Assembly: GCA_030220185.1 (NCBI GenBank)
Contig: JASPKZ010003416.1
Span: 310,001 to 374,000, forward strand
Direction: 5' to 3'
Source of the DNA: Diploptera punctata
Taxonomy: Eukaryota > Arthropoda > Insecta > Blattodea > Blaberidae
Length of the DNA stretch: 64,000 nucleotides
The notes under the pieces were generated by a model that made no database searches, was not told where the DNA came from, and saw only the letters and a program-made list of their open reading frames with translations. A program made the position numbers and the translations under genes. Positions 42,143 through 51,924 of this stretch are shown in pieces. How positions within the stretch are numbered: position 1 is the stretch's first letter; each line of letters begins with the position of its first letter.

Positions 42143-42215
42143 CGACCCTGCCAGGATTCGAACCTGGAATCTCCTGATCCGTAGTCAGACGCGTTATCCG
42201 TTGCGCCACAGGGCC
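42143..42215 (-). tRNA. tRNA-Arg(ACG), array copy 7
   Basis: Identical to consensus; T-run terminator. Confidence 0.95.
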
Positions 42216-42288
42216 ATGAGAGTAGATCTGGTAACTACATGTACCTATGGCCAATTTTAAATTTTATTTTTATAAATATAAAGAAAAC

Positions 42289-42361
42289 CGACCCTGCCGG
42301 GATTCGAACCTGGAATCTCCTGATCCGTAGTCAGACGCGTTAGCCATTGCGCCACAAGGCC
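42289..42361 (-). tRNA. tRNA-Arg(ACG), array copy 8, variant
   Basis: Variant with CCGGG in the T stem (plus strand), GTTAGCCATTG in the D arm and CAAGGCC at the acceptor; terminator TTTTC-type (AAGAAAACC upstream on plus). Shares all of these with copy 11, 435 bases away (three units). Confidence 0.75.
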
Positions 42362-42432
42362 ATGGGATTGTATCTGGTAACTACATGTAGCTATGGACAA
42401 TTTTAAATTTTATTTTGATAAATAAAAAAATT

Positions 42433-42505
42433 AGACCCTGCCAGGATTCGAACCTGGAATCTCCTGATCCGTAGTCAGACGCGTTATCCGTTGCGCCACA
42501 GGGCC
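42433..42505 (-). tRNA. tRNA-Arg(ACG), array copy 9
   Basis: Consensus except that the discriminator base differs (plus-strand AGACCCTG for CGACCCTG). Confidence 0.9.
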
Positions 42506-42577
42506 ATGGGATTGCATCTGGTAACTACATGTAGCTATGGAAAATTTTAAATTTTATTTTCATAAATAAAAAAAATT

Positions 42578-42650
42578 CGACCCTGCCAGGATTCGAACCT
42601 GGAATCTCCTGATCCGTAGTCAGACGCGTTATCCGTTGCACCACAGGGCC
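42578..42650 (-). tRNA. tRNA-Arg(ACG), array copy 10
   Basis: One change (plus-strand TTGCACCAC), which alters one D-stem base. Otherwise consensus. Confidence 0.9.
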
Positions 42651-42723
42651 ATGAGATTACATCTGGTAACTACATGTAGCTATGGCCAATTTTAAATTTT
42701 ATTTTCATAAATATAAAGAAAAT

Positions 42724-42796
42724 CGACCCTGCCGGGATTCGAACCTGGAATCTCCTGATCCGTAGTCAGACGCGTTAGCCATTACGCCACAAGGCC
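42724..42796 (-). tRNA. tRNA-Arg(ACG), array copy 11, variant
   Basis: Same variant set as copy 8 (CCGGG T stem, TTAGCCATTACG D arm, CAAGGCC acceptor), plus one further D-arm change. Confidence 0.75.
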
Positions 42797-42867
42797 ATGG
42801 GATTGCATCTGGTAACTACATGTAGGTATGGACAATTTTAAATTTTATTTTGATAAATAAAAAAAAT

Positions 42868-42939
42868 CGATCCTGCCAGTATTCGAACCTGGAATCTCCT
42901 GATCCGTAGTCACACGCGTTATCCGTTGCGCCAAGGACC
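42868..42939 (-). pseudogene. tRNA-Arg pseudogene, array copy 12
   Basis: 72 bases: one base is lost near the 5' end (plus CCAAGGACC), and GATCCTG, CCAGT and CACACG changes disturb acceptor, T stem and anticodon stem. ACG anticodon still readable. Confidence 0.75.
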
Positions 42940-43011
42940 ACGAGATTAGAATTCGTAACTACATGTAGCTATGGACAACATTAAATTTTATTTTGATAAA
43001 TAAAAAAAATT

Positions 43012-43084
43012 CGACCCTGCCAGGATTCGAACCTGGAATCTCCTAATCCGTAGTCAGACGCGTTATCCGTTGCGCCACAGGGCC
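43012..43084 (-). tRNA. tRNA-Arg(ACG), array copy 13
   Basis: One change in the anticodon stem (plus CTCCTAATCCG), giving a G-U pair. Otherwise consensus with terminator. Confidence 0.88.
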
Positions 43085-43155
43085 ATGGGATTGCACCTGG
43101 TAACTACATGTAGCTATGGAAAATTTTAAATTTTATTTTCATAAATAAAAAATGT

Positions 43156-43228
43156 CGACCCTGCCAGGATTCGAACCTGGAATCTCCTTATCCGTAGTCA
43201 GACGCGTTATCCGTTGCGCCACAGGGCC
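43156..43228 (-). tRNA. tRNA-Arg(ACG), array copy 14
   Basis: One change in the anticodon stem (plus CTCCTTATCCG), producing a mismatch. Last copy before the RTE-A insertion. Confidence 0.85.
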
Positions 43229-43424
43229 ATGAGATTAGGTTTGGTAACTATATATACTTGCGTGCTTAAATGATCCGGAGAGCTATGCCGGCGGTAGCAT
43301 TGCTGCCGATAGGGTTACCCATGCCGGACTGGTCGAAGGTGATAAGCCAGACGAAAAAAAAGTACATTGGTCGAAAGAGTGACGATCTTTCACCGTAAAA
43401 ATAGAACCATCAAGAAATGCGGAC

Positions 43425-44528
43425 ATGGGTTCAACTGGGGTAAAATTTTCCGGAGGTCAAATAGTCCCCCATTCGGTTCTCCGGGCGGGGACTACTTCAG
43501 GGAACCCATGCCAAAGGCTCAAACACAGGGACATGTCCCTAGGAACATGGAATGTTAGGACTTTATACAATAGCGGGGCACTAGAGATATTAACGCGGGA
43601 ACTAGATAAATCGCCCTTGGATATAGTAGCTTTACAGGAAGTTAGGTGGCCAGGAAAAGGTAGTCAGGAATCAGGAAGCTTCGCATTATACTACGGGGGT
43701 GCAGAAAGACCTGCATTTGGAACGGGTTTTTTAGTCAGAAGGAGGATCCTATCCGCTATCAGAGATATTAAGTTTGTTAGTGATAGGGTATCAAACATAA
43801 TTCTAAAGGGTAAACAACATGATTTTATAATTGTAAATGTACATGCCCCCACAGAAGATAAAGATGACAAGATCAAGGATGAGTTCTATGAAGAATTAGA
43901 ATGCTTATTTGATAGCCTTTCCCGATATCATATGAAAATTGTCTTAGGAGATTTCAATGCAAAAGTGGGGCGGGAAGATATATTCATTCCAACAATAGGC
44001 AAATTCAGTCTTCATGAAGACAGTAACAACAATGGGGTTAGATTAGTCACATTTGCCACATCGAAGAATCTCATTGTTAAGAGCACAACATTTCAGCATA
44101 AGGATATTCATAAATACACCTGGACGTCCCCATATGGAGAAACTCGGAACCAGATAGATCATGTATTAGTGGATAAACGCTGGCACAGTAGCATCATCGA
44201 TGTTAAATCAGTTAGAGGGACAGACTGTAATTCGGATCATCATCTGGTCAGAGTGAAAATCAGACAACGGCTATCGCTTATGAGAGGAACAAACGCTAAA
44301 GATGATTCTGTAAAATTTGAATTAAAAAACTTGAAAAATGATGAAATGCGGCAAGAAAACCAAATCAAAATTACTAATAGATTTAAGGTACTGGAATCTT
44401 CCGATGACAATGTGGCAAACGAAGAAGAAACTGATATAAATAAAGAATGGGAGGCTATAAGAGATATTATTAAATTGTCAGCATCAGAAAGCATTGGTTG
44501 TTTAAAAAAGAATGGTTTGATGGTTTGA
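43425..44528 (+). pseudogene. RTE endonuclease domain (APE-type), open for 367 codons
   Basis: An exonuclease-endonuclease-phosphatase fold. Active-site signatures in order: TWNVRTL (N43), LQEVRWPG (E72), VLGDFNAKVG (D176, N178), NQIDHVLVD (D245) and SDHHLV (S270, D271, H272). These match the Asn, Glu, Asp-x-Asn, Asp and Ser-Asp-His set that nicks target DNA for target-primed reverse transcription. The true start may be the Met before SLGTWNVR. The frame ends early because TGGTTTGA is duplicated at about 44512-44527, which shifts the frame into a stop. Automatic annotation often names this half 'craniofacial development protein 2-like'; that name reflects the bovine BovB-derived gene, not a function here. 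Confidence 0.9.
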
Positions 44529-46441
44529 TGAGGAATGTGCCGACATTGTAAAGAAAAGAAAGCTAGCAAAAATGAAATGGTTACACGAGCCAAATGAGGT
44601 AAATTTAGAGCAATTGGGTAGTATTAGACGGGAAACCACCAAGCTACTAAAGAGTAAAAAGAGGGAACATTTGAGAGAGAAGATTAATGATCTTGAAATG
44701 AATGCAAAAAATAGGAACATTAGAGAATTATATCAGGGAATTAGTATAGAGAAGAAAGGGTTTCAGGCTAGAACAAAAATAAATCGGAATGAAAATGGGG
44801 ATATGATTGCAGAATCCAGGAGTATATTAAATAGATGGAAAAGTTACTTTAATCAGCTATTAAATGTACATATAGAACAGGACATTGTGGAGGATAATTT
44901 ACAGACGGCAGAAATGCTAGTCGCAGAGCCAAGTGCATTAGAGGTTGAAATGGCGATTGAAAAATTGAAGATGTATAAAGCATCAGGTTCAGATGAGATC
45001 CCAGCAGAACTGATAAAATCAGGGGGAGAAAAATTGATGGACATGATACGCTGGTTGCTTAGTATGATTTGGGAAAAAGAAGCTCTTCCAGATTAATGGA
45101 AGGAATCAATTATCTTACCAATTTATAAAAAAGGAGATAAAACAGATTTCAACAACTACAGGGGCATCTCATTACTTTCAACTTCGTACAAAATTCTAAC
45201 AAATATATTAGTAAGCAGACTTACTCCCTATATTGATGACATTCTAGGAGATCATCAATGTGCATTTAGAAGAAACAGGTCTACAACTGATCAGATTTTT
45301 AGTATAAGACAGATTTTAGAAAAGAAATGGGAATATAATGGTACTGTACTTCAAAAAAGCATATGATTCAATTAAGAGGGAGAAGTTATATAGTATCCTG
45401 CTGGAGTTCGGAATTCCTAAAAAGTTAGTTAGACTTATACGAATGTGTCTAAATGGCACAAAGAGTAGGGTGCGTGTAGGCAAACAGTTTTCGGACACTT
45501 TTGAAATCCAGAATGGGTTGAAGCAAGGAGATGCACTATCTCCTCTACTATTTAATTTTGTACTAGAGCATGCCATTAAATCTTTAGAGAATGAGGAAGG
45601 CTTACAACTCAATGGTATTAATAAGCTGTTAGTTTATGCTGATGATGTAGTACTGTTGGCCGATAGCGAGGAGATCCTAAAGGACAACACGCACGCACTA
45701 TTGAGTAACACTAAGAAATTAGGACTGGAAGTAAATATCAATAAAACTAAATATATGGTCACACGTAGAAATTCATTAAATAATGGAAATGGACAGCTAA
45801 TGACAAATGAGGGAAATTTTGAGGAGGTGGCTGAATTCAAATACCTAGGAACAATAATCACAAGTAGGAATGAGATGCAGAAAGAAATTAAACATAGGCT
45901 CAATTCTGGAAATGCATGATATTATGCATTGCAGAGACTCTTGATGTCCCAACTCCTTTCAAAAAACGTTAAACTGAAAATATATAAAACTATTATTCTA
46001 CCAGTTATATTATATGGGTGCGAAACATGGACTCTTACTTTAAGAGAGGAAAGAAGATTACAAGTATTTGAGAATAAAGTACTTAGGAACATTTTTGGAC
46101 CAAAGAGAGATGAACAGACAGGTGAATGGAGAAGACTACATAACAATGAACTACATGGTCTTTATAGGAAGCCAGATATATTAAGAACAGTTAAGTCTCG
46201 TAGACTGCGATGGGCAGGACATGTCGCACGTATGGGGAATGAAAGACTTGCATGGAAGCTTCTTGTAGGAAAGCCAGAGGGAAAACGCCCAGTTAGTAGA
46301 CCAAGAATGAGGTGGGAGAATAACATTAACTATGATTTGAGGGAAGTAGATTATACAGGGAATGCTTGGAAATCATTAGCTCAGGATAGGGATATATGTA
46401 GAGCTTATGTCCGTGCGGCCATGAACCTACGGGTTCGATAG
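44529..46441 (+). pseudogene. RTE reverse transcriptase and C-terminal tail, broken
   Basis: Continues the same protein in other frames. 44572-45096 is open and ends at a nonsense codon (TAA 45094-45096). The next part (LPIYKKGDKTDFNNYRGISL, FRRNRSTTDQIF) stays in frame until about 45335, where a frameshift moves to the frame of FKKAYDSI. The residue before FKKAYD, an aspartate in active relatives, reads tyrosine. NGLKQGDALSPLLF and the catalytic YADD (45635-45646) follow. A second stop at 45917-45919 precedes the tail (ILYGCETWTL, FGPKRDEQTGEWRRL, RRLRWAGHVARMGNE, GKPEGKRPVSRPRMRWE, VRAAMNLRVR). The tail is a post-RT region often kept in 3' fragments. Confidence 0.9.
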
Positions 46442-46520
46442 TGCCAGTGAGTAAGTAAGAGTAAGTATATGTAGCTATGGACAATTTTAAGTTTTATTTT
46501 CATAAATAAAAAAAAAAGTT

Positions 46521-46593
46521 CGACCCTGCCAGGATTCGAACCTGGAATCTCCTGATCCGTAGTCAGACGCGTTATCCGTTGCGCCACAGGGCC
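46521..46593 (-). tRNA. tRNA-Arg(ACG), array copy 15
   Basis: Identical to consensus; first copy beyond the RTE-A insertion, showing that the element split one continuous array. Confidence 0.95.
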
Positions 46594-46664
46594 ATGAGAT
46601 TAGATCTGGTAACTTCATGTAGCTATGGACAATTTTAAATTTTATTTTCATAAATAAAAAAATT

Positions 46665-46737
46665 CGACCCTGCCAGGATTCGAACCTGGAATCTCCTGAT
46701 CCGTAGTCAGACGCGTTATCCGTTGCGCCACAGGGCC
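46665..46737 (-). tRNA. tRNA-Arg(ACG), array copy 16
   Basis: Identical to consensus, with T-run terminator. Being the outermost copy on the minus strand, it has the array's upstream end: the spacer after it runs only to about 46792. Confidence 0.95.
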
Positions 46738-46792
46738 ACGAGATCGGATCTGGTAACTGTATGTAGCTATGGACAATTTAAAATTTTATTTT

Positions 46793-47115
46793 GGGACAGG
46801 ACATATGACACGTATTAGAAATGAAAGAAAGGCATGAAAACAAGAACAGTTAAGTCTTGTAGATTGCGAGGGGCAGGACATATGGCACGAATTATGAATG
46901 AAAGAGGGGCATGAAAACTGTAGGAAAACCAGAGGGAAAGCGCCCAGCAGGTAGCCCAAGAATGAGAATAACATTAACCATGGTATGGGAGAAATAGTAT
47001 ATTACACAGGAGAAGATTGGAAAACATTAGCTCAGGATTTGGATGTATAGACAGATTATGTCAGCGTGACCATGAACCTATGGGTTCAATCGTGTCAGTG
47101 AGTTAGTTATTTAGC
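46793..47115 (+). mobile_element. RTE-A tail, scrambled
   Basis: GGGACAGGACATATGACACG then a second GCGAGGGGCAGGACATATGG: the HVARM segment occurs twice, so an internal duplication or nested insertion is present. Ends GGTTCAATCGTGTCAGTGAG. It joins directly to the last tRNA spacer. Confidence 0.75.
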
Positions 47116-47157
47116 TTGTTTTGCCTTATAATTAAATAAATACTGATTAATAATGAT

Positions 47158-47466
47158 GTATACCCCGTAGCGTAGTGGTTAAGGCACTGAGCTACAAGCC
47201 GGAAGGTCGAGGGTTCAAGTCCCGGTGGGGTCAGGATTTTTAAACTGACCCAAACCTTCTGTCAGGCACTATGGCCCTGGGGTCGACTCAGCCTCTAACT
47301 GAAATGAGTACCAGACGCTTGTTCTGGGGGTAAAGGCGGCCGTCACGCAGGGCTGACAACCCGGCTGACATAAAGTGCCGATTGTCCAGAAATAGTGGGA
47401 GCCTTAACCTCCTACTGCCCCAAGGGCCTCCTGAGGCCTGTAGTGGGATTACTTTACTTTACTTTT
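47158..47466 (+). mobile_element. SINE-D, complete
   Basis: Head CCCCGTAGCGTAGTGGTTAA, B box GGTTCAAGTCCCGGTGGGGT, body GGCCCTGGGGTCGACTCAGC and GGCCGTCACGCAGGGCTGAC, tail TTACTTTACTTTTTT-like. Reference copy for the family. Confidence 0.9.
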
Positions 47467-47469
47467 TTA

Positions 47470-47840
47470 CTCGCCATGTCAAACGGATGCCAAAGCAAAT
47501 ATTGCCTAAAATTGTTAAGGAATTGATCCAAATTGTCCACAGACGAAGAGAATGAAAGCAGTGGTATTTCATACGTCACGAGCCTTCCTTTATTCACAGG
47601 TAGTATACAATTGTATCGCTTGCAAGCCCCCGTGCCCCCTTTGTCCCGTGCTTTCATTCTTTTCGTCTGTGGACTATAGAAAGGAGGAAGAGTGGAAGGC
47701 AGAAGAGAACTTGGATAGAAGGGGTACAAGCGACTATGAATATCAGAGGATTGGAGGAAGATCAATGGATATACAGAGAGGAATGGCGTTTAGTTTCCGG
47801 AAGACGACGGCAGCTGCCATGATACCGCATGATGATGATT
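47470..47840 (+). mobile_element. RTE-C tail split by a small TIR element
   Basis: ATGCCAAAGCAAATATTGCC before 47535 and AGAAAGGAGGAAGAGTGGAA after 47674 are contiguous in the RTE-C copy at 17440-17500. The tail ends with ACGACGGCAGCTGCCATGAT and a GATGATGATT repeat. Confidence 0.8.
47535..47674. mobile_element. 140-base MITE with 26-base TIRs
   Basis: Left GTCCACAGACGAAGAGAATG (47535) and right CATTCTTTTCGTCTGTGGAC (ending 47674) are inverted repeats, 26 bases with one mismatch. The interior has no coding. It interrupts an RTE-C tail. A clear target duplication is not visible. Confidence 0.8.
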
Positions 47841-47994
47841 ATGTATATATATGCAAATAATTTCTATTGTTTGTTCAGCTGTAAAATTATTACTTAACTT
47901 TGTCATTATTTATTCATATGTTGCGAAAATTGAGACAACTTTTATGAATATTACAGTAGGCCTACATGGTTAGATTACATTTTATTACTTACAA

Positions 47995-48365
47995 GGGAAC
48001 TATCAACCATGCATGCCGGAATCTACCTTGAAATTTCTCCCAGAGAAACATTGTGATGTACCAAGACCGTGTCCAAAAAAAAAATCTGCCGTTTTTAACT
48101 GCAAGACACCAAATTCCAGCACTAAATCTTCATTTAAACTACAGGGAAGTAATACATATTCTCACTTGATAGATTGGATAATACTCACTACCATCCGTTC
48201 GCGCTGGACCGGCCTCATTCCACTCGGCTCTAAATCAAGCAGGGAGTCCATCTCCTACCACAGCGGATTGCCATTGCAAGATTATGGCTTTGATTTCTGT
48301 GTCTTGCAGTTAAAAACGGCAAATAATGTTTTGTTCACAGCCTTGATACATCACAACGCTTACAT
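47995..48365. mobile_element. Foldback-type element (family K), copy 2
   Basis: Starts AAGGGAACTATCAACCATGC, as at 1425. Inner arms are inverted: TCTGCCGTTTTTAACTGCAA (about 48085) against TTGCAGTTAAAAACGGCAAA (about 48304), and TTGTGATGTACCAAGACCG (about 48050) against GCCTTGATACATCACAACG (about 48340). Confidence 0.65.
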
Positions 48366-48659
48366 AACACACAGGGCCCACATCATAGAACCCTCCACGA
48401 TCTGACACAATAGCAGAATTCCTAAAGAAAGAAAAACAAAAATTAAGCCAAGTTAGATTGAAAGATCTCTCTAAACTCCAATAACAATTTCCAAAATAAA
48501 TAGAACACACGAAATATAAATGAATGGGTCAATTTACCCAGGCGCTGGCACCAATATCCTATTCGACAGACATGTGCTTTTTCCTTAATTGATTGTTATA
48601 TTCCGAGTTTGGTTCCGAAAAAAAATTCGGCCGGTAAAGTGTATAGATGTATATATATA

Positions 48660-48697
<38 letters not shown>

Positions 48698-48738
48698 CCA
48701 TGGTCATATTTGATGTCTGTTAGTTGAGATCGGTGAAG
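48366..48738. other. No recognised feature; (TA)n at about 48650-48695
   Basis: AT-rich with a TA microsatellite; a T-TT-A interruption splits it near 48661. Confidence 0.4.
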
Positions 48739-48742
48739 ATAT

Positions 48743-49961
48743 TGTTACGCGTCGTATAGCGACGTTTAAATTACGCGGGCATGACAAGAATGTTGATGTC
48801 GCATTGATCAGAATAGATTTACGAGTCGACAATCGCGAGTAAAAGACGTGCGCCAACCACCTACATTACTGGGCTGTCAGTCCAGGTAGTTCTCCCCTTT
48901 CGGGAAAGATCCTTGACCAGAGGCCTTAATAAATGCAGCGAGGGTAGGAGGCCAGTCGGTATTAGTTTGACGGCAATAGCAGTGTCTTGTATTGTAATGA
49001 ACAGATACATCAGTGACTGTGAAAAAAATTGTGACTGAGATAAACATTTAAAGAAGATTAGTTGTGAGTGAAACTTGTGATTATATTGACGATTTTTATT
49101 ATTAATTTAACACTTCTCATAGAAGGATAAATTATATTTGAAGAGAAGAATTTTCGCCTAGACCGGGACTCGAACCTGGGACCCTTGGCTTTCCGGGCCA
49201 AGTGCTCTACCAACTGAGCTACCGAGGCGAGTTACGATCTAGACGCAAATTTTTCTCTTATGTACGTTGCAATTCCCTCGCGCCAAATGCTTGAAACCAT
49301 AGCTTCTATCTTTGCAAATGGCGGCTTCTTAGTTAAGAAGACATTTATTGGGAATTTAACACTACTTTATAGCCAGTAGGGCTTCTATTGACGATTTTTA
49401 TTATTAATTTAACACTTCTCATAGAAGGATAAATTATATTTGAAGAGAAAAATTTTTCGCCTAGACCGGGACTCGAACCCGGGACCCTTGGCTTTCCGGG
49501 CCAAGTGCTCTACTAACTGAGCTACCGAGGCGAGTTACGATCTAGACGCAAATTTTTCTCTTATGTACGTTGTAATTCCTTCGCGCCAAATGCTTGAAAC
49601 CATAGCTTCTATCTTTGCAAATGGCGGCTTCTTAGTTAAGAAGACATTTATTGGGAATTTAACACTACTTTATAGCCAGTAGGACTTCTATTGACGATTT
49701 TTATTATTAATTTAACACTTCTCATAGAAGGATAAATTATATTTGAAGAGAAAAATTTTCGCCTAGACCGGGACTCGGACCCGGGACCCTTGGCTTTCCG
49801 GGCCAAGTGCTCTACCAACTGAGCTACCGAGGCGAGTTGTGATTATATATTTACTTATATTTTTTTTTGTGAACGGAAATAAAGTGTTTTGTGAGATTTT
49901 AAGCAACATCTGTGTGTTCATTTACGCCGAAATAACGTAAATACCTGCCATCCTTGTGACA
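48743..49961 (+). mobile_element. Solo LTR (gypsy-like) with nested insertion
   Basis: Begins TGTTACGCGTCG (48743) and ends CCTTGTGACA (49961), the TGT...ACA termini of an LTR, flanked by the 4-base duplication ATAT (48739-48742, 49962-49965). Inside are TTAATAAATGCAGCGAGG followed by CCAGTCGGTATTAGT (possible TATA and initiator, 48926-48965) and a poly(A) signal AATAAAG (49878). Without the inserted block (49075-49836) it is about 455 bases. No internal retroviral-type coding region remains, so recombination between LTRs is inferred. Strand is inferred from promoter and poly(A) signals. Confidence 0.75.
49087..49836 (-). mobile_element. Trimeric tRNA-headed element with one TSD
   Basis: Three tandem units of 302-303 bases (ATTGACGATTTTTATTATTA at 49085, 49387 and 49690), the last incomplete. 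Each has a tRNA-like head on the minus strand (49155-49229, 49458-49532, 49760-49834): GCCTCGGTAGCTCAGTTGGT, then a stem with loop CCGGAAA, then GGTTCGAGTCCCGGTCTAG. Loop base 33 is C instead of U and the anticodon stem is 6 bp, so these are not standard tRNAs. The whole array is bounded by one 12-base direct repeat TTGTGATTATAT (49075-49086 and 49837-49848), which suggests that it entered the LTR as one unit. Confidence 0.75.
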
Positions 49962-49965
49962 ATAT

Positions 49966-50500
49966 GTACTTCTTTTTTAAGTCTCGATAGCTTCATTCCT
50001 TCAAAATTCGCTAATAATGTATTTGTATCTTTTAGGTTAACGTCAGTTTGTGTGTGTATGTGTGTGTTTACGAAATAATAAAAGAATATAGTGTTAATAT
50101 AGGAGACAAGTTTGGTATCTTGGTGATAAAATTATTACAAAAAACGCGTGAAACTAATTGCCAAGACACGTCGCGAGCTTAAACGGTAATTCCAAATGGC
50201 TTTGATCATAATTTTGTAGCGTTCTACTTGTTTAAAAGCTTCAGCGTTTTATAATTAAAATTTTCGCCTAATTAAGTCAATTCCTTATTTAGGATAGATG
50301 CGCTACAATCTCTTCACAGAACTCGTTTTATGACCGAGAGTAAAAAAAATTAAAATCGACCAGGAATGTTTTGTTAATTTCACTGCATTTACATTAAGAG
50401 TTAAAGAAAGTATTATGGAATATATTAGAACAGAAAGGACATATGTGACAAAATTAAATGTTGAAAAAAATTCCAGCAATATTCATCTATTCATTCAAAA
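49966..50500. other. No recognised feature
   Basis: AT-rich DNA with a GT-rich patch near 50048-50070. Confidence 0.35.
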
Positions 50501-50502
50501 AG

Positions 50503-50800
50503 ATCGGTCGTGGTGGACTTGCCTCTGGTCCCGAGGGTCGCGGCCTCAAACCCGACCGCGGTCGATGGATTTTTTTTATTATTGAAAAGTCCAAAGAGCA
50601 AGTCCTCCGGGAGGGACTTAAAGGCGTGGGTTCCGATTCTGAAGATTTTCAGGCTCGTAAAAGATCCTTAAGTCTGAACAAAGAGGCCTCTCAAAATTTA
50701 CCGATCTCAAACATCCTAGTAATACCTTAGTTGCCTGACAGATGTCTCATTGAGTCAGTATGTTGACGCATGCCACTCATGACATCTTTGGGCAAAACAG
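50503..50800 (+). mobile_element. SINE-B
   Basis: Head CGGTCGTGGTGGACTTGCCT, CGGCCTCAAACCCGACCGCG near the B box, body AGAGCAAGTCCTCCGGGAGG and GGCTCGTAAAAGATCCTTAA. The 3' part decays after about 50760. Confidence 0.85.
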
Positions 50801-50915
50801 GTAACTAAAATAAACTTGGCCTATTAACTCCTGACAAAAGAGAGGTTATGGCTCAACAATGTGTTACGTCATTAATCAATATCATACAAAAATTAATGTA
50901 AATATATCTATATGA
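50801..50915. other. SINE-B remnant or unmatched DNA
   Basis: Possible decayed SINE-B 3' part; nothing firm. Confidence 0.25.
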
Positions 50916-50919
50916 GTAG

Positions 50920-51410
50920 GAATACAATCAAGAGGACTAAATTATTATATAACACAATTGTAAAGAGTATTTTATTATATGGTGCGGAAACACGAATGTT
51001 GAAGCAAAAACACAGATATAAATTATTAGTAGGCTAATAGAAATGGATTTTTTAAGAAGATCGGCAAGAATATCAAAATTAGACGAAATAAAAAATAATA
51101 CAATGAGAGAAATTATGAATGTAGAAAAGGATATTGTACAAGAGATTGAATAAATCCAACTAAGATGGTATGAACACATAATGAGAAAAAAGGGACACAG
51201 AAACAAACAAATTAGTATTTAAATGGATACCTCCTGGAAAAGGGAAACGTGGTAGACCAAAACCAACGTGGATAAAGGGAAACCAAGACAACACGACGAA
51301 GAGAATTATGACGGAAGCAGACAGGCAAGACCGGTAAGTTTGGAAGAAAAAAATTGTATATTTTGATTGGGGATACCTGTGTATATAACGAAAACAATCC
51401 TGAAAACAGA
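50920..51410 (+). mobile_element. RTE-C tail, decayed
   Basis: Reads in pieces ILLYGAET, MDFLRRSARISKLDEIKNN, MREIMN and, further on, GKRGRPKPTWIKG. Equivalent to 17190-17640 but shifted and without its 3' end. Confidence 0.7.
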
Positions 51411-51524
51411 AAAATGTCTGTATATAGGCCTAGCTATATGTAGGCATGTCTCAGACACCTGGAGCAAAGTCAACCAAATCTATTCCTGATTCATCTTGAA
51501 ATAATCCAAGCACAAAACTTAAGA

Positions 51525-51837
51525 GGGGGCACGCCGTAGCATAGTGGTTAAGACACTGAGCTACAAGCCGGAGGGTAGAGGGTTCAAGTCCCGTTGGGGT
51601 CAGGGTTTTTAAACTGACCCAAACACACTGGCGGCACTATGGCCCTGGGGTCGACTCAGCCTCTAACGGAAATGAGTACCGGACGCTTGTTCTGGGGTAA
51701 AGGCGGCCGTCACGCAGGGCTGACAACCCGGTTGACATCAAGTGCCGATTGTCTAGAAAAAGTGGGAGCCTTAACCTCCTACTTCCCCAAAGGCCTCCTG
51801 AGGCCTGTTGTGGGATCACTTTACTTTACTTTACTTT
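51525..51837 (+). mobile_element. SINE-D with 14-base TSD
   Basis: Head CACGCCGTAGCATAGTGGTT, B box GGTTCAAGTCCCGTTGGGGT, full body, (ACTTT)n-like tail. Perfect duplication CACAAAACTTAAGA at 51511-51524 and 51838-51851. Confidence 0.92.
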
Positions 51838-51924
51838 CACAAAACTTAAGAAGAGGGATAAAATTTCACCAATTCCAGGAGAGGATCCCAGAATATCGTA
51901 AGATTACCTGATGACATTATCCTA

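Larger units (their letters stand above)
43250..46465 (+). mobile_element. Near full-length RTE-A retrotransposon, inactivated, inside the tRNA array
   Basis: RTE-clade non-LTR element: a GC-richer 5' leader (about 43255-43424), one long coding region for an apurinic-type endonuclease and a reverse transcriptase, then the tail and GTGCCAGTGAGTAAGTAAGA repeat end. No ORF1 is present, as usual for RTE. It interrupts an array spacer: the left flank GGTAACTATATATAC and the right flank AAGTATATGTAGCTATGG are the two halves of the regular GGTAACTACATGTAGCTATGG spacer, with TATAT possibly duplicated. The tail fragments elsewhere in the window belong to the same family. Disabled by an 8-base duplication, two stops and one frameshift. 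Confidence 0.9.

Noticed and set aside
41274..46737. Regular 145-base repeats resembling a CRISPR array
   Set aside because: The repeats are complete tRNA genes with conserved spacers; spacers are not unique and the context is animal.
47552..47860. 102-codon frame
   Set aside because: Crosses the MITE and the RTE-C tail; not a continuous coding unit.
49155..49834. Three tRNA genes (possible Ser GGA)
   Set aside because: Base 33 is C, the anticodon stem looks 6 bp, there is no long variable arm, and each lies in a 302-base mobile repeat unit.
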